A DNA stretch of 64,000 nt from assembly GCF_030816965.1 (NCBI RefSeq), contig NZ_JAUSYQ010000002.1, positions 10,220,001-10,284,000 on the forward strand, in the 5' to 3' direction. The notes under the pieces were generated by a model. That model ran no database searches. It worked only from the letters and a program-made list of their open reading frames with translations, and was not told the origin of the DNA. Below are positions 8,425 to 15,970 of the stretch, in pieces (positions within the stretch are counted from its first letter, which is position 1; each line of letters opens with the position of its first letter). The stretch comes from Streptomyces canus (GTDB lineage Bacteria > Actinomycetota > Actinomycetes > Streptomycetales > Streptomycetaceae). Position numbers and translations under genes: made by a program.

Positions 8425-8771
8425 CTGATCAACGCAGCTTCGCCCGTACCGTCATCGCGCTGTCTCTGGCCGTGATCGCCTGTTGTGCGCTCACTTTCAC
8501 GATCATGCTGCTGGCCGGGAGTCCCGCCGTGCAGCCGCAGCGCGTCCTGGATCAGGACGCGCTGGCGCGGGCGGTGCTCAACAACGTCAAATCCGCCGAC
8601 TTCGCCAGGCCCCCGACCATCGACGATGTCAGCTGCCCCGCTTCCGTCCCCGTCGAGGCGGGCCGGGAGTTCAAGTGCAACGTCGACGGCGTCGGCGACG
8701 GAAACAGCAGCGGCAATGCCTGGGTCAAGGTGAAGGTCAAGGACGATCAGGGTGACCTGTCACTGGGCTGA
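8421..8771 (+). CDS. DUF4333-domain membrane/exported protein
   Basis: About 116 residues. An N-terminal hydrophobic segment (VIALSLAVIACCALTFTIML, residues ~10-29) is a signal anchor, and the rest matches the DUF4333 domain found in many actinobacterial envelope proteins: VLDQDALARAVLNNV, then DDVSCPASVPVEAGREFKC and a closing VKVKDDQG strand. The two cysteines (SCP and KCN) are in the positions usually paired as a disulphide in that family. The GTG at 8421 is chosen because it overlaps the stop of a short upstream ORF; upstream in-frame sequence is not protein-like. Function unknown; presumably faces the outside of the membrane. Confidence 0.8.
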   Translation: MTDQRSFARTVIALSLAVIACCALTFTIMLLAGSPAVQPQRVLDQDALARAVLNNVKSADFARPPTIDDVSCPASVPVEAGREFKCNVDGVGDGNSSGNAWVKVKVKDDQGDLSLG

Positions 8772-8809
8772 GGAACGGCAGAGCGATTCGGGAACGCAGC
8801 CATGACATC

Positions 8810-8826
8810 GGGGCCGTCCCGGCCCC
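8810..8826 (+). terminator. Hairpin after DUF4333 gene
   Basis: GGGGCCG-TCC-CGGCCCC, a perfect 7-bp stem with a 3-base loop, begins 38 bases after the stop codon. There is no U-run, which is normal for Streptomyces terminators. Confidence 0.55.
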
Positions 8827-8929
8827 TGCCGGCGACAGTAGTGCGCCACCTAGAGCCCCAGGCCAGGGGTAAGACCGTCGAACGCCCCGAGACTCTCAAG
8901 GCCATCGCCAAACCCGGAAGATCTTGGTA

Positions 8930-9004
8930 GATAAAAAAACAAGCTGAGCAGTTCGCGAGAGAACGCCGCGCCCCGGGCAGCCTTCTGGACGGCGTGGGGC
9001 GCGG
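8930..9004 (-). terminator. Terminator of STAS gene
   Basis: On the minus strand, 23 bases after the STAS stop codon, CCGCGCCCC pairs perfectly with GGGGCGCGG (8966-8974 with 8996-9004, 21-base loop), and about 20 bases further comes a run of seven Ts (8934-8940 region), unusually T-rich for this genome. A smaller GTTC/GAAC hairpin lies between. Together these look like an intrinsic terminator. Confidence 0.6.
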
Positions 9005-9026
9005 ACCGGGGAAGACGCCTGGGGGA

Positions 9027-9383
9027 TCAGGCGACGGCTTCCGGCGCGAGGGCCTGTTGGAGGGTGGCGTAGAGCGGGATGACGTCGTCCAGGCCGACGA
9101 TGCGCAGGAGGTCCAGCACGCGGTTGGGGGTGTGGGCCAGACGTAGCCGGCCGCCGTGGGCCCGGGCGGCGTTGTTCGCGGCGACGAGGACGTTGATGCC
9201 GCTGGAGTCCATGAAGGTGACGTCGTGGAAGTCGACGACCGTGCACCGGCTGGAGCCGTCGTCTGCGGTGAGCGCCTGGCGGAAGACGTCGGCCGTGTTG
9301 TGGTCGATCTCCCCGGCCAGGGCGAGGACATGCACGCCGTCGGCGGTGGTGTGCTGAGAGACGGTCAAGCTGGCCTGACTCAT
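9027..9383 (-). CDS. STAS-domain anti-sigma factor antagonist
   Basis: A 118-residue single STAS domain (SpoIIAA/RsbV type). Core features: VLALAGEIDHNTADVFRQAL (residues ~19-38), VVDFHDVTFMDSSGINVLVA around residue 60, in which the second serine of DSSG is the site phosphorylated by HATPase kinases in this family, and a closing LRIVGLDDVIPLY helix. The start ATG has a strong AAGGAGG site 6 bases upstream. Such proteins bind an anti-sigma kinase to release a sigma factor of the SigB/SigF group; the neighbouring ANTAR protein and the broken HATPase gene fit a former signalling cluster, but a direct partnership is not shown. Confidence 0.92.
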   Translation of the reverse strand: MSQASLTVSQHTTADGVHVLALAGEIDHNTADVFRQALTADDGSSRCTVVDFHDVTFMDSSGINVLVAANNAARAHGGRLRLAHTPNRVLDLLRIVGLDDVIPLYATLQQALAPEAVA

Positions 9384-9737
9384 ACCGCCTCCTTTCCATC
9401 CGTGGTGGCCACTCGTCCGCTGCTGACGCAAACGTATGCCGCACCACGATGTCAACCGCCTCGCGGTCAAGCCAGGATGAAGAGCCCCGGGCAGGCTTTG
9501 CAACGCCCGGCGTGATCGATGCTGCTGACATGTGGTGATTCCCGCAAGGGTGCCGGCGCGGCGGTAGGTCACTCTTGTGCTGTTCTTACCTACGTCACGG
9601 CGCGGAGGCGGAATGCGGGGCATGCTGCCGGGAAGGCGTCGGCTATGCGACCTTCCCAACGCCCGGGCCCCCGGCGTGGCCGCACCGGAGCAGAGCTTTC
9701 AGGTGGCGCGCCGCGCGACGGTATTGCCCGTTCCCGC

Positions 9738-10055
9738 ATGTCCGATGACATCGAACTGCCCCTCGCCGAGCGAGCCGAGTTGTTGCGTGTGGAGACCGAA
9801 CAGCTCAAGGAGGCACTGGAGCGCAGGCCGGTCATCGATATCGCCCGCGGAGTGCTGATGGCGGCCTGGTCGTGCACGCTGGAAGAAGCGTGGGAGATCT
9901 TGGTAACGGTCTCCCAGAACACCAACACGAAAGTGCACGCCATCGCCGAAGCCGTGATCGCAACGACACAGCAGCAGCCGATGCCGGAGCATCTGCAGAC
10001 GCAACTGACCGCCGCGGTGGCGGCGCGCCGGCCTCGAGGTGACGGGCGAGAGTAG
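9738..10055 (+). CDS. ANTAR-domain RNA-binding protein
   Basis: About 105 residues. It has an N-terminal coiled helix (LAERAELLRVETEQLKEALE) running into an ANTAR domain: RRPVIDIARGVLMAAWSCTL, EEAWEILVTVSQNTNTKVHA and a final helix IAEAVIATT. ANTAR domains bind paired hexaloop RNA hairpins and act as antiterminators; here no sensor domain such as GAF or PAS is attached, so it would depend on another protein or act constitutively. The ATG at 9738 is chosen as the first start before the helical region; there is no strong ribosome site and the frame is open upstream. A 14-bp hairpin follows the stop. Confidence 0.82.
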   Translation: MSDDIELPLAERAELLRVETEQLKEALERRPVIDIARGVLMAAWSCTLEEAWEILVTVSQNTNTKVHAIAEAVIATTQQQPMPEHLQTQLTAAVAARRPRGDGRE

Positions 10056-10086
10056 AACCGGCGCCTCCGGGTAGCCGGGCCGTGCT

Positions 10087-10135
10087 GGCGGGGAAGCGGC
10101 GGAACGCCTGGGGAGGTCGATGCCGCTTCCCCGCC
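10087..10135 (+). terminator. 14-bp stem hairpin after ANTAR gene
   Basis: GGCGGGGAAGCGGC (10087-10100) and GCCGCTTCCCCGCC (10122-10135) are perfect inverted repeats with a 21-base loop, 31 bases after the ANTAR stop codon. This is a good factor-independent terminator candidate; it could serve either strand. Confidence 0.6.
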
Positions 10136-10239
10136 CACCCAACCTGCCGCAAGCCTCAACCAGTGGCATCGCCGCAAACGAGCCGGACGGTGACTCTCGA
10201 AGTCAGTGCGAACGGTTCCACCGGCACGTAGGGAGCCGG

Positions 10240-10534
10240 CGGGACAGTCGACAGAACACCGTCGTGCGATCAGTGAAGTACGCGCAGGGCCCGGTCATGC
10301 TCGATCTCCGGATTGGTGAGGGTGCGGTGCGGGTGTCGGTGTGGGACAGCGATCCGGTCCTGCGGGATGTCGCCGCTACCGACCCGCAGCGAGTGGGGCG
10401 GCATGGCCTGGAGATCACCCTGGCCGTCGGCCAGGCCTACGACGTGCGCTGGGACCGGTCGGAAACCCGTCACGGCAGTGATCGCGCCGGCCGACGATCC
10501 AGGCGGGAGCGTCGCCGACCGCACAGCCCCGTGA
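10240..10534 (+). pseudogene. Truncated, frameshifted HATPase (RsbW-like) regulator
   Basis: The reading NTVVRSVKYAQGPVMLDLRI, then VSVWDSDPVLRDVAATDP and HGLEITLAVGQAYDVRW matches the ATP-binding core of short Streptomyces anti-sigma HATPases (N-box asparagine in a VTNAVRHA-like helix, then VxVxDxD). The N-terminal half is absent. After DVRW the continuation GRKPVTAVIAPADDPGG is in another frame and ends at 10534, so one or two bases have been lost near 10460. Non-functional remnant next to intact STAS and ANTAR genes. Confidence 0.65.
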
Positions 10535-10577
10535 GATCCGATGGCGTGGCCTGGGCGATCCGGGGAAGCAGGACGGG

Positions 10578-10898
10578 ATGCCGCCGCCTGCATCTCTTGC
10601 CGTCCAGGTACGGCACGCTCTCAGCGAGGCGGGCTTCCACCTGGTCGCAAACACGGACAGCGGAACGTCGGGCCTGCAGCTGAGTGAGACGCCCGCAGGC
10701 GTCCTGGTCAGGTGGGTGGCGTCCGACGGGTTCCACGCGCTGGCGGCCGGCCAGTCCGGCCGTGCACCGGACGGCGGCATACGAGCGGTCGTGCAGGCCG
10801 CGGTGGGGGGCGTCCTCATGCAGCGCGGACATACCGTCACAACGCCGGAGGAAGATGGCATCCTCGTTCTGACACCGAGCACGACACCATCCCAATAG
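10578..10898 (+). CDS. Small hypothetical protein
   Basis: A 106-residue soluble protein beginning PPPASLAVQVRHALSEAGFH, with GVLVRWVASDGFHALAAG in the middle and a helix AVVQAAVGGVLMQRGHTV before EDGILVLTP. The pattern (helix, strand pair, helix, strand) is protein-like and complete, but I do not recognise a named domain. It directly follows the broken HATPase gene, and small proteins of this kind often accompany Streptomyces regulators. Start ATG at 10578; no strong ribosome site. Confidence 0.6.
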   Translation: MPPPASLAVQVRHALSEAGFHLVANTDSGTSGLQLSETPAGVLVRWVASDGFHALAAGQSGRAPDGGIRAVVQAAVGGVLMQRGHTVTTPEEDGILVLTPSTTPSQ

Positions 10899-11060
10899 TG
10901 GGGTGGCGCGGACCAACCGGGGATCGGGGCTGCTCGCCGGTGTTGCCCGTTGGCCGGGGCCGCCGCGCCGGGCTGCCGTCAGCGCGACGGCGGCGACCGG
11001 CGGGGCAACGTCGGCGGGGGAGAGGTCGGGGCGGGCGCGGTGCCAGCGTGCGGGATGGCT

Positions 11061-11212
11061 TCACCGGCCCGAGGCGTCGCGGGCGACGTCGCCGACCGCG
11101 CCGACGACCACCTCGCTCGTCTCGCGGACCTTGTATTTCTGCCAGCCGCTGGCCGAGGCCGGTAGACGTCGTCCAGCCCCTTGAAGACCACGTCCTCCAT
11201 TCCGACCGACGT
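11061..11212 (-). pseudogene. ATP-dependent DNA ligase fragment
   Basis: On the minus strand, MEDVVFKGLDDVYRP and, after a frameshift near 11160, SGWQKYKVRETSEVVVGAV reproduce two adjacent conserved motifs of Streptomyces ATP-dependent DNA ligases (motif IV EGVVFK and motif V WQKYKxRET, around the nucleotidyltransferase C-terminal end). Nothing else of the gene remains on either side; a stop follows at 11061. A short remnant of a once larger gene. Confidence 0.6.
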
Positions 11213-11339
11213 CCGTGTCAGCCCCCCGTACGACGTCGACCTCGGTGGTCGACGGGCACAGGACCCACGTCGCAGGCAGCCGGCGCGTGGCGAACACGGC
11301 CTCCGACGCGGCCCCCCCCGTCGCCGGTACGGCCACCCG

Positions 11340-11908
11340 GTCGTGTCCGGGGACTGCTCTGGATCGCCGAACACTGCGAAGAACTGGGCATCGACCCAGC
11401 CGCGATCGTCGTCGCCGGCGCCAGCGCGGGCGGCGGGCTCGCGGCGGGTGTGACCCTGCTGGCCCGCGACCTCGGCACCCCGGCGATCGCTGCCCAGATG
11501 CTGATCTGCCCCATGCTCGACCACCGCAACACCAGCACCTCCAGCCGCCAGTACTCTGACGGGCCCGGCATCTGGACCCGCGAAATGAACAAGTTCGGAT
11601 GGCGCGCCGTCCTCGGCGACCTCAGCGACGAGGAGGTGTCTACGTACGTCTCGCCGGCGCTGGCCGACGACCTCTCGGGCCTGCCCACCACCTACATCGA
11701 CACCGGCTCCGCCGAAGTCTTCCGCGACGAGGACACCGACTACGCCACCCGCATCTGGGCGGCCGGCGGCCAGGCCGAACTCCACGTCTGGGCAGGCGGC
11801 TTCCACGGATTCGACGCGCTGTACCCGCAAGCGCGCATCTCGGCAACAGCCCGCCGAACCCGCACTGCCTGGCTCGCCCGACTCCTGCCCCCGAACCCCG
11901 CCGCATGA
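11340..11908 (+). pseudogene. 5'-truncated HSL-family alpha/beta hydrolase
   Basis: About 190 codons in one frame encode the C-terminal two thirds of a hormone-sensitive-lipase-type esterase: WIAEHCEELGIDPAAIVVAG leading into the nucleophile elbow GASAGGG, then ICPMLDHRN, the acid region YIDTGSAEVFRDEDTDYA and the histidine in WAGGFHGFDAL. All three catalytic residues are present, but the N-terminal part with the HGGG oxyanion motif is gone; homology begins abruptly near 11340, just after the ligase remnant. No usable start is evident, so it is probably dead. An intact relative lies at 62.4 kb. Confidence 0.75.
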
Positions 11909-12024
11909 CGCTGCCGGCGCATGCACAACCCACGCCCCCCGGCACCCCAGGGGGAACACCAAGAAGGTCACCATCGTCACGGGCGCCAGCACCGGACGAA
12001 GCACCGCGATCGTCGATGGTGAGC

Positions 12025-12330
12025 TGCCAGCTGGTTTTGACGGCCACTCAGTCGGCGGAACAGGTGCGGCGGTAGCGGCGGGTGGCTGCCAGGTGGCCGG
12101 GTCCTGGTCGGCCTTGGACCGGTTGGAGGCCGCGAAAACCCGATCAGCGCGCGGGACCGCCGAGGTCGTTGGCGTAGGGTCTCGCGCTCCTTTGCCGTCC
12201 AGGCCGAGGCGCGGAGTCCCAGGCCTCAGCGCGCGGTACCAGGTGGACGTCGAACTGGCGGGCCTTGTATCGAAGTACTGGTCGTCGTACGGGGAGTACC
12301 AGCGGCCGATGGTCAGTGCGCACTTCGGCC
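12025..12330 (-). pseudogene. HNH endonuclease family (DUF1524-like) remnant
   Basis: The minus strand carries, in order but in different frames, CALTIGRWYSPYDDQYF, then RQFDVHLVPRAEAWDSA, PYANDLGGPAR, and finally ASNRSKADQDPATWQPP. This is the collinear C-terminal core of secreted actinobacterial HNH proteins (consensus DHxVPLAEAWxSGA ... YANDL ... SNRSKxDxDPxxWxPP). At least two frameshifts separate the pieces and one histidine of the LDxDHLVP core is disrupted. Overlaps the downstream edge of the peptidase E gene region. Confidence 0.65.
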
Positions 12331-12359
12331 TTGTTCGGGGCTCCCCACGACGCGTTGAG

Positions 12360-13028
12360 TCACGGATGGAACCGCCACCGGCCTTCAGAAATGACATCCA
12401 CCTTGCCGTCCCTGACGCGTACGGCCGTCTCGTCGTCGATGAAGTAGATCGGGAAGTCCGCCCGCGCAGCGATGCGATCAGCCCAGGTGTCGTCCCGCTC
12501 GGGGAAATCCGGCGAGTACAGGTGGGGCTTGAGATACCAGTCGAAGAGGCCGAACGGCGGCTCCACGGTCGTCGCGCCGAGCACGTGAAGGTCCGTGGTG
12601 TCCCCGATGACGTCGGCGGAATGTCCGGTGAGATGACGGCTGAAGATCATTGATCCGGCGCTGACCCCCACATAGACCCGGTTCTCCAGCGCCTCCAGGA
12701 AGCCGTCGGCCAGGCCGTTGCCGGTGATGCTGCGCGCGAGGTGGTAGTGGCTGCCGCCCTCGACATAGATGACGTCGGCGTGGAGCAGCCGGTCGAGCAC
12801 CATCTGCCGGGGCAGGCCGTTCAGCTCCAGGATGTCGAACTCCCGCCAGCCGAGGCCGTGCAGCCGGTTCATGTTCGCGACGAACCAGCCATGGTCCCCG
12901 GGCTCGGCGACTGATGCCGTGGGAACGTACACGATGTTCGCCGATCCGAACGGCTTTCCCAGCATGTCCCACAGCGCATCCCGCAGCGTCTTGTTGCGCA
13001 GGCCACTCGCCGTCAACAGAAGGTTCAT
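12360..13028 (-). CDS. Peptidase E-like (family S51) protein
   Basis: A 222-residue class-I glutamine-amidotransferase-like protein of peptidase family S51. Features: VYVPTASVAEPGDHGWFVAN, ILELNGLPRQMVLDRLLHAD, the YVEGGSHYHLAR turn (GGN-type in the family), the nucleophile elbow GVSAGSMIFSRHL with Ser, LLDW-like LFDWYLKPHLYSPDFPERDD, and a terminal FIDDETAVRVRDGKVDV. S51 enzymes cleave aspartyl dipeptides; many actinobacterial relatives are of unknown specificity. The frame is open to 13154, but MNLLLTASGL at 13028 is the normal N-terminus; no ribosome site is clear there, so the upstream 42 codons might be translated too. Confidence 0.85.
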   Translation of the reverse strand: MNLLLTASGLRNKTLRDALWDMLGKPFGSANIVYVPTASVAEPGDHGWFVANMNRLHGLGWREFDILELNGLPRQMVLDRLLHADVIYVEGGSHYHLARSITGNGLADGFLEALENRVYVGVSAGSMIFSRHLTGHSADVIGDTTDLHVLGATTVEPPFGLFDWYLKPHLYSPDFPERDDTWADRIAARADFPIYFIDDETAVRVRDGKVDVISEGRWRFHP

Positions 13029-13328
13029 CGGGCGAGCCAAGCACGGCTGACGGGCGCACGCAACGAACTCAGGACCTATCGCTTCGGCGGCGTCCGCGAA
13101 CCGGCGCCAGGCGTAGCCGGTGCGGTCGGCCCACCATTCAGTGGCTGTTGCCATGCCTCGCGTGTCCGGCGTCCCGGAGAAGTCCGGACAGTCGTTGGTG
13201 CAGCGGGTCGGCGGGACGAGTCACCGCGCCCGTGACCAGGGCGAATGCCGAGAGGCGCCCGGACTTGTACAGGACGCTCGGCCTGGTTGCCCGGTGATCT
13301 CTGAGACTGCCCGGACAGACAGACGGTG

Positions 13329-14150
13329 AAGAACTACGAGAACGGCCGCTGCAAGCCCAAGCCGCCGCGCCTGGAGGCGTACCAGCGGCTTCTGAAGGGC
13401 TGGTCGGCGAAGTACTCCGCGCACGGCGCCCCGCCACGGCCGCTCTCGTCCTGGCTGGCGGGCCCGCATCCGGAGGTGCCGCAGACGTTCACCGGCGCGG
13501 CCGCACGCGAGGCCACCGAGCCGGAGACTGCCGTCCAGGCCCCGCCGCGCCGGAGCGCCCCGCGACCTGCCGTCCGGCAGCGTCATCGCGCTGACCGGCT
13601 GCGCAGAAGGCGGCGAAGCCCGTCACCGACCCGCGGTTCCCACGTGGCCCGCTCGCGGTGCTGGACGGTGACGGTTTCGCGTACGGCGTCGACGGCATCG
13701 TGCTCGACTGCCCGGCGGCCACGATCCCCGAGTTGGTGGAGTGGACGCTGCGCGAGGCCGGCCTCGGTGCGCCCAAGCCCAGCCGCCACGGCAAGGACGC
13801 CGACCCGCTGATCGTCCTCACCACCGTGGCCGCCGTGAAGCTCGGGCTGCCCGAACACCTCGAGGACCGCCGGAGCCTGCGCCTGCCCGAGGACCAGCCG
13901 GTCATCAAGCCGGTGGTGCAGGCGAAGTGGCAGCTCACCCAGCCCGGCTTCGGCCCGTGGGCCCGGATCTACCGCAAGGCGCAAAGGCGCGAGCGGCAGT
14001 GCGTGCAGCTCGCCATCCTGCCGTGGGACGCGCTCGACTCCCGGGAGCCGGCCGACGTCTCCCGCGTCCTCGGGGCCTACGCCCAGTGGGTCATCACCCC
14101 GCGCGGGTCGACGGCCGTGTCACGGCTGGAGCAGCAACTGGAGCAGTCCT
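13329..14150 (+). pseudogene. tap: Remnant of telomere-associated protein gene tap
   Basis: Two consecutive frames encode the N-terminal portion of Streptomyces Tap, a protein that binds telomere DNA and recruits the terminal protein Tpg. Frame 1 (from 13329): NYENGRCKPKPPRLEAYQRL, the end of its XRE-like helix-turn-helix, then VPQTFTGAAA. Frame 2 (from about 13600): TDPRFPRGPLAVLDGDGFAYG, LRLPEDQPVIKPVVQAKWQL, FGPWARIYRKAQRRERQCVQ and GAYAQWVITPRGSTAVSRLE. The start of the helix-turn-helix is missing, a frameshift lies near 13600, and the rest of this ~700-residue protein is absent: homology stops at about 14135, where a repeat-bounded cassette begins. Assignment rests on remembered Tap sequence. 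Confidence 0.65.
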
Positions 14151-14218
14151 CGCTCCGTGAGCGAGCCGTGACACGCTAGTTGGAACCAGTGCGGCCGGCG
14201 CCGACTAGGCTCACCCCC

Positions 14219-15040
14219 GTGTCCGATCCAGTCCCTGACCCTCGCATGCAGTCCTTGATCAACCAGCTCCGGCCGGGGGCGGTGAGAACGGCGAGAGTCA
14301 CCGGGTTCGAGGGAGCGGACGTTTTGGTGCAGCTGGTAGATGCCGAAGGCGGGAAAGCCGAAATAGCTCGGATTCCTCGACAGGAGGCGTCGATGCGTCG
14401 GATGGACCATCCATCCGAGCTGTTCGAGGTCGGCCAGGAGATCAACGCCGAAGAGATCGGGCGTTGGCGTGAAGGTCAGCTTCACCTCTCTGCCAGGGCG
14501 TGCGAGATTCCAGCCTTGCGGTCCTTCCTCCTCGCGTTTGAACGAGGGCAGGTCGTCGACGGGACGGTCTCCGAGGTTCACAACTTCGGGGTCTTCGTCC
14601 ACGTCGATGGCGAACCGGACGGCTTGTGCACCGGCTTCATCCGGGGGCCGGACCTGACGTGGGGCTGGATCAACCACCCTTCCGAGGCAGTTGAAGTCGG
14701 CCAGCGAATCACTGCTGAGGTGATCATTGCCGAGACCCGAACCGGACAGGTCACGCTCTCGCTGAAGGCTCTGCAGGATGATCCACTCATTCGGTTTGCG
14801 GATCAGGTCGGCCGGGTTCTCACTGGGCCGATCACCAAGATCGTTCCTTTTGGTGTGTTCGTGCAGCTTGCTCCCGACGTTGTGGGGTTCCTCCACCTCT
14901 CAGAGCTAGCCGACGAGCCGGTCGAGACCCCTGACAAGCTCGTCGACGAGGGTGAGCTGATCACGGTGGAGGTCACCGAGGTCGACCTCCAGCGTCACCG
15001 AGTGCGTCTGAGCGCCACAGGTGGAGCGGACAGAAGCTAG
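14219..15040 (+). CDS. S1 RNA-binding domain protein (three repeats)
   Basis: A 273-residue protein consisting of successive S1-like OB folds. Repeat 1 (~15-95) is divergent (GAVRTARVTGFEGADVLVQL); repeat 2 (~100-185) is clear (GQVVDGTVSEVHNFGVFVHV, then FIRGPDLTWGWINHPSEAV, then ITAEVIIAETRTGQVTLSLK); repeat 3 (~195-270) is clear (VLTGPITKIVPFGVFVQL, GFLHLSEL, TVEVTEVDLQRHRVRLSA). It should bind RNA or ssDNA. The GTG at 14219 lies only 7 bases after TAGGCT (14206-14211), which fits a -10 box, so a leaderless transcript is plausible. Base composition is less extreme than in neighbours, and the gene sits alone between inverted repeats, suggesting acquired cargo. Confidence 0.85.
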   Translation: MSDPVPDPRMQSLINQLRPGAVRTARVTGFEGADVLVQLVDAEGGKAEIARIPRQEASMRRMDHPSELFEVGQEINAEEIGRWREGQLHLSARACEIPALRSFLLAFERGQVVDGTVSEVHNFGVFVHVDGEPDGLCTGFIRGPDLTWGWINHPSEAVEVGQRITAEVIIAETRTGQVTLSLKALQDDPLIRFADQVGRVLTGPITKIVPFGVFVQLAPDVVGFLHLSELADEPVETPDKLVDEGELITVEVTEVDLQRHRVRLSATGGADRS

Positions 15041-15046
15041 CGATCT

Positions 15047-15114
15047 GGTGCCAAGAAGACTGTCAACTCGCGGTTGGTCGCAAGAAGCGTGACAACTTGG
15101 TGCCAACAAGAGCG
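15047..15114 (+). repeat. Three direct repeats of GGTGCCAAGAAG type
   Basis: GGTGCCAAGAAG (15047), GGTCGCAAGAAG (15076) and GGTGCCAACAAG (15099) are spaced 29 and 23 bases apart just after the S1 gene and inside the right inverted end. Each is followed by a G/C-TGTCA or GCGTGACA-like word. Serial short repeats at one end are typical of transposase-binding sites. Confidence 0.6.
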
Positions 15115-15255
15115 TCCGACCGTCCAGAAACCACCAACTCGCCGAGCCCCGCTGGTTCCAACCAGTGTGTCCAGGCTCGGTGAGTCGGAGCGCGGCAGCC
15201 GTCGCGATGGCAGGTTTGCGGTCACCAGGCGACGGTCAAGTCACCGGTGATCCGT

Positions 15256-15474
15256 TCAGCTTGCTGATTGAGCGATCTCCACGATCTGTCTGTGGAGACT
15301 GACGTTGGAGAACAGCGCGACTTGCCTGTTCTTCTCCCGCGTTCTGAAGAGGTGACTGAACGCGCCGCCAGCCTCCTTGATGATGGGGACCAGGGCGGGT
15401 ATGTCCCAGGGGTCGGCTCCCAGTAGGTGGAACGCGTCCAGGTGGCCCATGGCGACGAGGAGAGCGCCATGGCA
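15256..15474 (-). pseudogene. Inositol monophosphatase family C-terminal fragment
   Basis: The minus strand reads HGALLVAMGHLDAFHLLGAD, then PWDIPALVPIIKEAGGAFSH and QVALFSNVSLHRQIVEIA, which is the C-terminal subdomain of inositol-monophosphatase/histidinol-phosphatase proteins, including the last metal-binding aspartate in PWD. The N-terminal two thirds with the DPLDGT motif are absent, so this is a truncated relic. The region from 15480 to 15970 contains no other recognisable gene, only a short coding-like minus-strand stretch near 15790-15871. Confidence 0.65.
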
Positions 15475-15970
15475 TGTGCCGGACCCGGTGGACGGTTTTG
15501 GGGGCGGGAGGCAGGTCGGCTGTGGAGCGGCCCAGTCGAGTGCCGGGCGCGTCTGCGCGGCACTGGCCGCCACCTTTGCGGCGACGGCACGGTCTCGCTC
15601 ACTCAGTCGGGACGGGGCGGCCTTCCCGGCACGGACGGCGCGGGTCGCCGGTGCCGCTCTGCCCTGCGGGGCCGTACGCGTGCGTCCGCGCCTGCTTCGG
15701 AGGGCCCCAGGTCCGCGGTGCCTCGTAGATCAGGTGGGCACCGCCATGTCCACCCCAAATGGCGGAATCATCCAATATCCGCTGTGGGCGGGTGAGTTGA
15801 CCGGGGCCGTGCATGCGCTCGAAGCGCACAGCACACAAGGCATCGCCCACGTACCCCAGTTCAATGTGCAACCAGCTCCCTGATAATTTCAGAAAGCCGA
15901 TATCCGTCTGGTGGCGTCATCAAGTGGCTGTCAGACTCGATCCGGTGACAGTCCCTCAGGAGGTCAGGGC

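Larger units (their letters stand above)
14161..15180 (+). mobile_element. Candidate cassette with inverted ends carrying an S1-domain gene
   Basis: Positions 14161-14190 and 15151-15180 are inverted repeats matching at 24 of 30 bases; both contain the word CTGGTTCCAAC on the strand reading outward. They enclose only the S1-domain gene. The left end lies where the tap remnant stops, as expected for an insertion. No transposase is inside. The structure resembles a mobile insertion cassette or a transposon derivative mobilised in trans; mobility is inferred from architecture only. Confidence 0.5.

Noticed and set aside
15790..15871. Minus-strand coding-like segment IELGYVGDALCAVRFERMHG
   Set aside because: Protein-like for about 30 codons only, no family recognised and continuation degenerates; left unannotated as a gene.
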